14,365 bases of DNA from Deltaproteobacteria bacterium (GTDB lineage: Bacteria > Desulfobacterota > DSM-4660 > Desulfatiglandales > HGW-15): NCBI GenBank assembly GCA_020342025.1, contig CP070840.1:2453778-2468142 (forward strand). Reading direction: 5' to 3'. Each line of letters opens with the position of its first letter. Positions within the stretch are counted from its first letter, which is position 1. Below are positions 12,806 through 14,365 of this stretch, piece after piece. The translations under genes and the position numbers were made by a program. The notes beneath the pieces were generated by a model. That model saw nothing but the letters and a program-made list of their open reading frames with translations, was not told where the DNA came from and searched no databases.

Positions 12806-14365
12806 ATGACACAAATAATTCAGAATCTATTTCCTAACCTTCCCCAGCGTCTTATCGGTCTTGGAGAGATCGCTGAAAACCTTTGGTGGAGCTGGCATCC
12901 CGCAGCGCGGATGCTCTTCAAGATGCTGAACCGGCAGGCGTGGAAGGAGAGCGGGCACAACCCTGACAAGATGCTCAAGGAGATGCCGAAAAAGGATTTA
13001 GAATCAGCAGCAAAAGACCCCGATTACCTGCGTCACTATGACGTGGTCCTTTCCAGGTTCCGAAAAGAGATGGGGAAAAAAGGGTGTGAGATCTTGGATA
13101 CCACCAGAGAGTCTTCTGGACCCGTTGCCTACTTTTCTGCAGAATATGGATTGCATCGCTCACTGCCTTTCTATGCCGGTGGGTTAGGGTTTCTGGCGGG
13201 TGACTACATTAAAGAATGCAGCGACTTGGGGATACCTCTCGTAGCCATAGGATTTATGTATCCAGAGGGATATCTCCATCAGGTCATCAGAGAGGACGGC
13301 TGGCAGGAGAGTAGAGATGAAATTCTTGACCGAGAGGCCGCTTCCATCTCCCGAGTTTTAAATGAGGACGGAAGCCAGCTGGTGGTCAAGGTGCCTCTAA
13401 CTGAGCCTCCAATATATGTATCGGTGTGGAAGGTTGATGTGGGCCGTGTACCCCTTTATCTGATGGACACGGATTTCGATCTGAATGATCCCTGGAATCG
13501 TGGCATCTCAGCCCGGCTATACACGGGTGACGTGGAGCAGCGGTTGCGCCAGGAAATTCTCCTGGGAATAGGGGGATCAGAGGTTTTGGAAAAGCTGGGG
13601 GTAAAGCATTCTGTGATTCATCTGAATGAGGGGCATCCCGCCTTTGCCTTGTTGGAGAGGATCAGGGATCGCATCCAGGAAGGGATGAGTTATGATGAGG
13701 CTATTGAAAAGGTAAGGGGAACGAGTATCTTTACGACCCACACCCCTGTCCCTGCTGGCCATGACGTATTCCCATTCCCATTGATGGAGAAATACTTTCA
13801 CTCCTACTGGCCCTCACTGGGATTGGAACGTGACGCCTTTCTGCAACTGGGAATCCATCCCAATGCGCCCCAAGCAGGCTTCAATATGACCGCCTTCGCC
13901 CTCAGGATGTCAGGATATTGCAACGGCGTCAGCAAAAGGCATGGTGAGGTGACTCGTAGGATGTGGCAAAGCCTCTGGCCGGACTTACCAGAAGATAAGA
14001 TACCCATTGAATATGTGACCAACGGCGTCCATGTCCCCACATGGACAGAACCCAAGATGGAACTGCTCTTCAACAAATATTTGGGTCCCGACTGGCTGGA
14101 AGACCATGATAACCCTGTCGTCTGGGAGTTTATAGAAGAAATCCCAGACGAAGAGTTGTGGAAGACGCATTACTGGTTGAAGATCAAATTGATCGATGCC
14201 ATACGATATCGGGCGCGTCAGCGCTGGACAGAAGACAGAGTCAGTCCTTCGATCGTGGTGGCAGGGGGAGCCATGCTGGACCCCTCCATATTGACCATCG
14301 GTTTTGCACGCCGATTCGCCACCTACAAGAGGGCAGAGCTCGTGTTCCGCGATATGGAGAGGTTA
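12806..14365 (+). CDS. Alpha-glucan phosphorylase (GT35), N-terminal 520 residues; runs off the window
   Basis: It releases glucose-1-phosphate from glycogen or maltodextrin using inorganic phosphate and pyridoxal phosphate. The frame is open from ATG 12806 to the last base, 520 codons with no stop; AAGGA at 12795-12799 is the ribosome binding site. It belongs to the shorter 'alpha-glucan family' phosphorylases, recognisable from an N-terminal helical domain (LGEIAENLWWSWHPAAR, about 18-34), AEYGLHRSLPFYAGGLGFLAGD (from about residue 112), HLNEGHPAF (about 271-279), TTHTPVPAGHD (about 310-320), TNGVHVPTW (about 405-413) and GFARRFATYKRAEL (about 499-512). The pyridoxal-phosphate lysine lies further on and is not in the window. 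No other glycogen gene is visible, so its partners must be downstream or elsewhere. It is soluble and cytoplasmic. Confidence 0.93.
   Translation, partial: MTQIIQNLFPNLPQRLIGLGEIAENLWWSWHPAARMLFKMLNRQAWKESGHNPDKMLKEMPKKDLESAAKDPDYLRHYDVVLSRFRKEMGKKGCEILDTTRESSGPVAYFSAEYGLHRSLPFYAGGLGFLAGDYIKECSDLGIPLVAIGFMYPEGYLHQVIREDGWQESRDEILDREAASISRVLNEDGSQLVVKVPLTEPPIYVSVWKVDVGRVPLYLMDTDFDLNDPWNRGISARLYTGDVEQRLRQEILLGIGGSEVLEKLGVKHSVIHLNEGHPAFALLERIRDRIQEGMSYDEAIEKVRGTSIFTTHTPVPAGHDVFPFPLMEKYFHSYWPSLGLERDAFLQLGIHPNAPQAGFNMTAFALRMSGYCNGVSKRHGEVTRRMWQSLWPDLPEDKIPIEYVTNGVHVPTWTEPKMELLFNKYLGPDWLEDHDNPVVWEFIEEIPDEELWKTHYWLKIKLIDAIRYRARQRWTEDRVSPSIVVAGGAMLDPSILTIGFARRFATYKRAELVFRDMERL

Noticed and set aside
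12975..14170. Reverse-strand ORFs across 12975-14170
   Set aside because: This region is an uninterrupted forward frame of glucan phosphorylase with all expected motifs; the reverse frames are shadows.

Overview
The window reads as ordinary chromosomal sequence from a mid-GC Gram-negative bacterium. My best guess is an anaerobe of the sulfate-reducing or syntrophic Desulfobacterota (former Deltaproteobacteria). That guess rests on a Desulfovibrio-type single-cluster ferredoxin, an ADP-forming acyl-CoA synthetase fused to a GNAT acetyltransferase, an outer-membrane-type M48 lipoprotein, and the co-occurrence of DUF502 and DUF599 membrane proteins. It is an inference from gene content and was not tested phylogenetically. 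Every convincing gene is on the + strand. I saw no tRNA, rRNA, transposase, phage gene or CRISPR array.

Layout: a short CNNM/CBS membrane protein (295-1296); an intergenic stretch with decayed repeats and a possible promoter (1297-1594); a four-part ADP-forming acyl-CoA synthetase/GNAT fusion (1595-4282); a small membrane coiled-coil protein paired with a ferredoxin (4462-4934); a WrbA-type quinone reductase (5188-5799); a possible structured element (5814-5882); a sensor-only HAMP protein whose stop codon overlaps the start of a TrkH potassium transporter (5964-8164); a GluR0-type amino-acid-gated potassium channel (8270-9355); an iron superoxide dismutase (9543-10136); four envelope proteins, namely LapA-like, an M48 metalloprotease lipoprotein, DUF502 and DUF599 (10243-12741); and the first 520 codons of an alpha-glucan phosphorylase that runs off the right edge (12806-14365).

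The most interesting part is 5.9-9.4 kb. Three consecutive membrane proteins there look devoted to potassium flux and external sensing. The first is a two-TM receptor that stops right after its HAMP domain, with no kinase, cyclase or chemotaxis output. The second is a complete TrkH pore subunit coupled to it by a one-base overlap. The third is a prokaryotic ionotropic glutamate receptor with a TVGYGD filter inside a split periplasmic amino-acid-binding domain. The individual families are known. The pairing of an output-less HAMP receptor with TrkH, next to a ligand-gated K+ channel, is what deserves follow-up. A 69-base inverted-repeat element with two internal hairpins precedes this group.

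The flanking genes fit redox and stress physiology of an anaerobe briefly exposed to oxygen (ferredoxin, WrbA, Fe-SOD), acyl-CoA energy conservation with possible lysine acetylation, envelope maintenance, and glycogen turnover.
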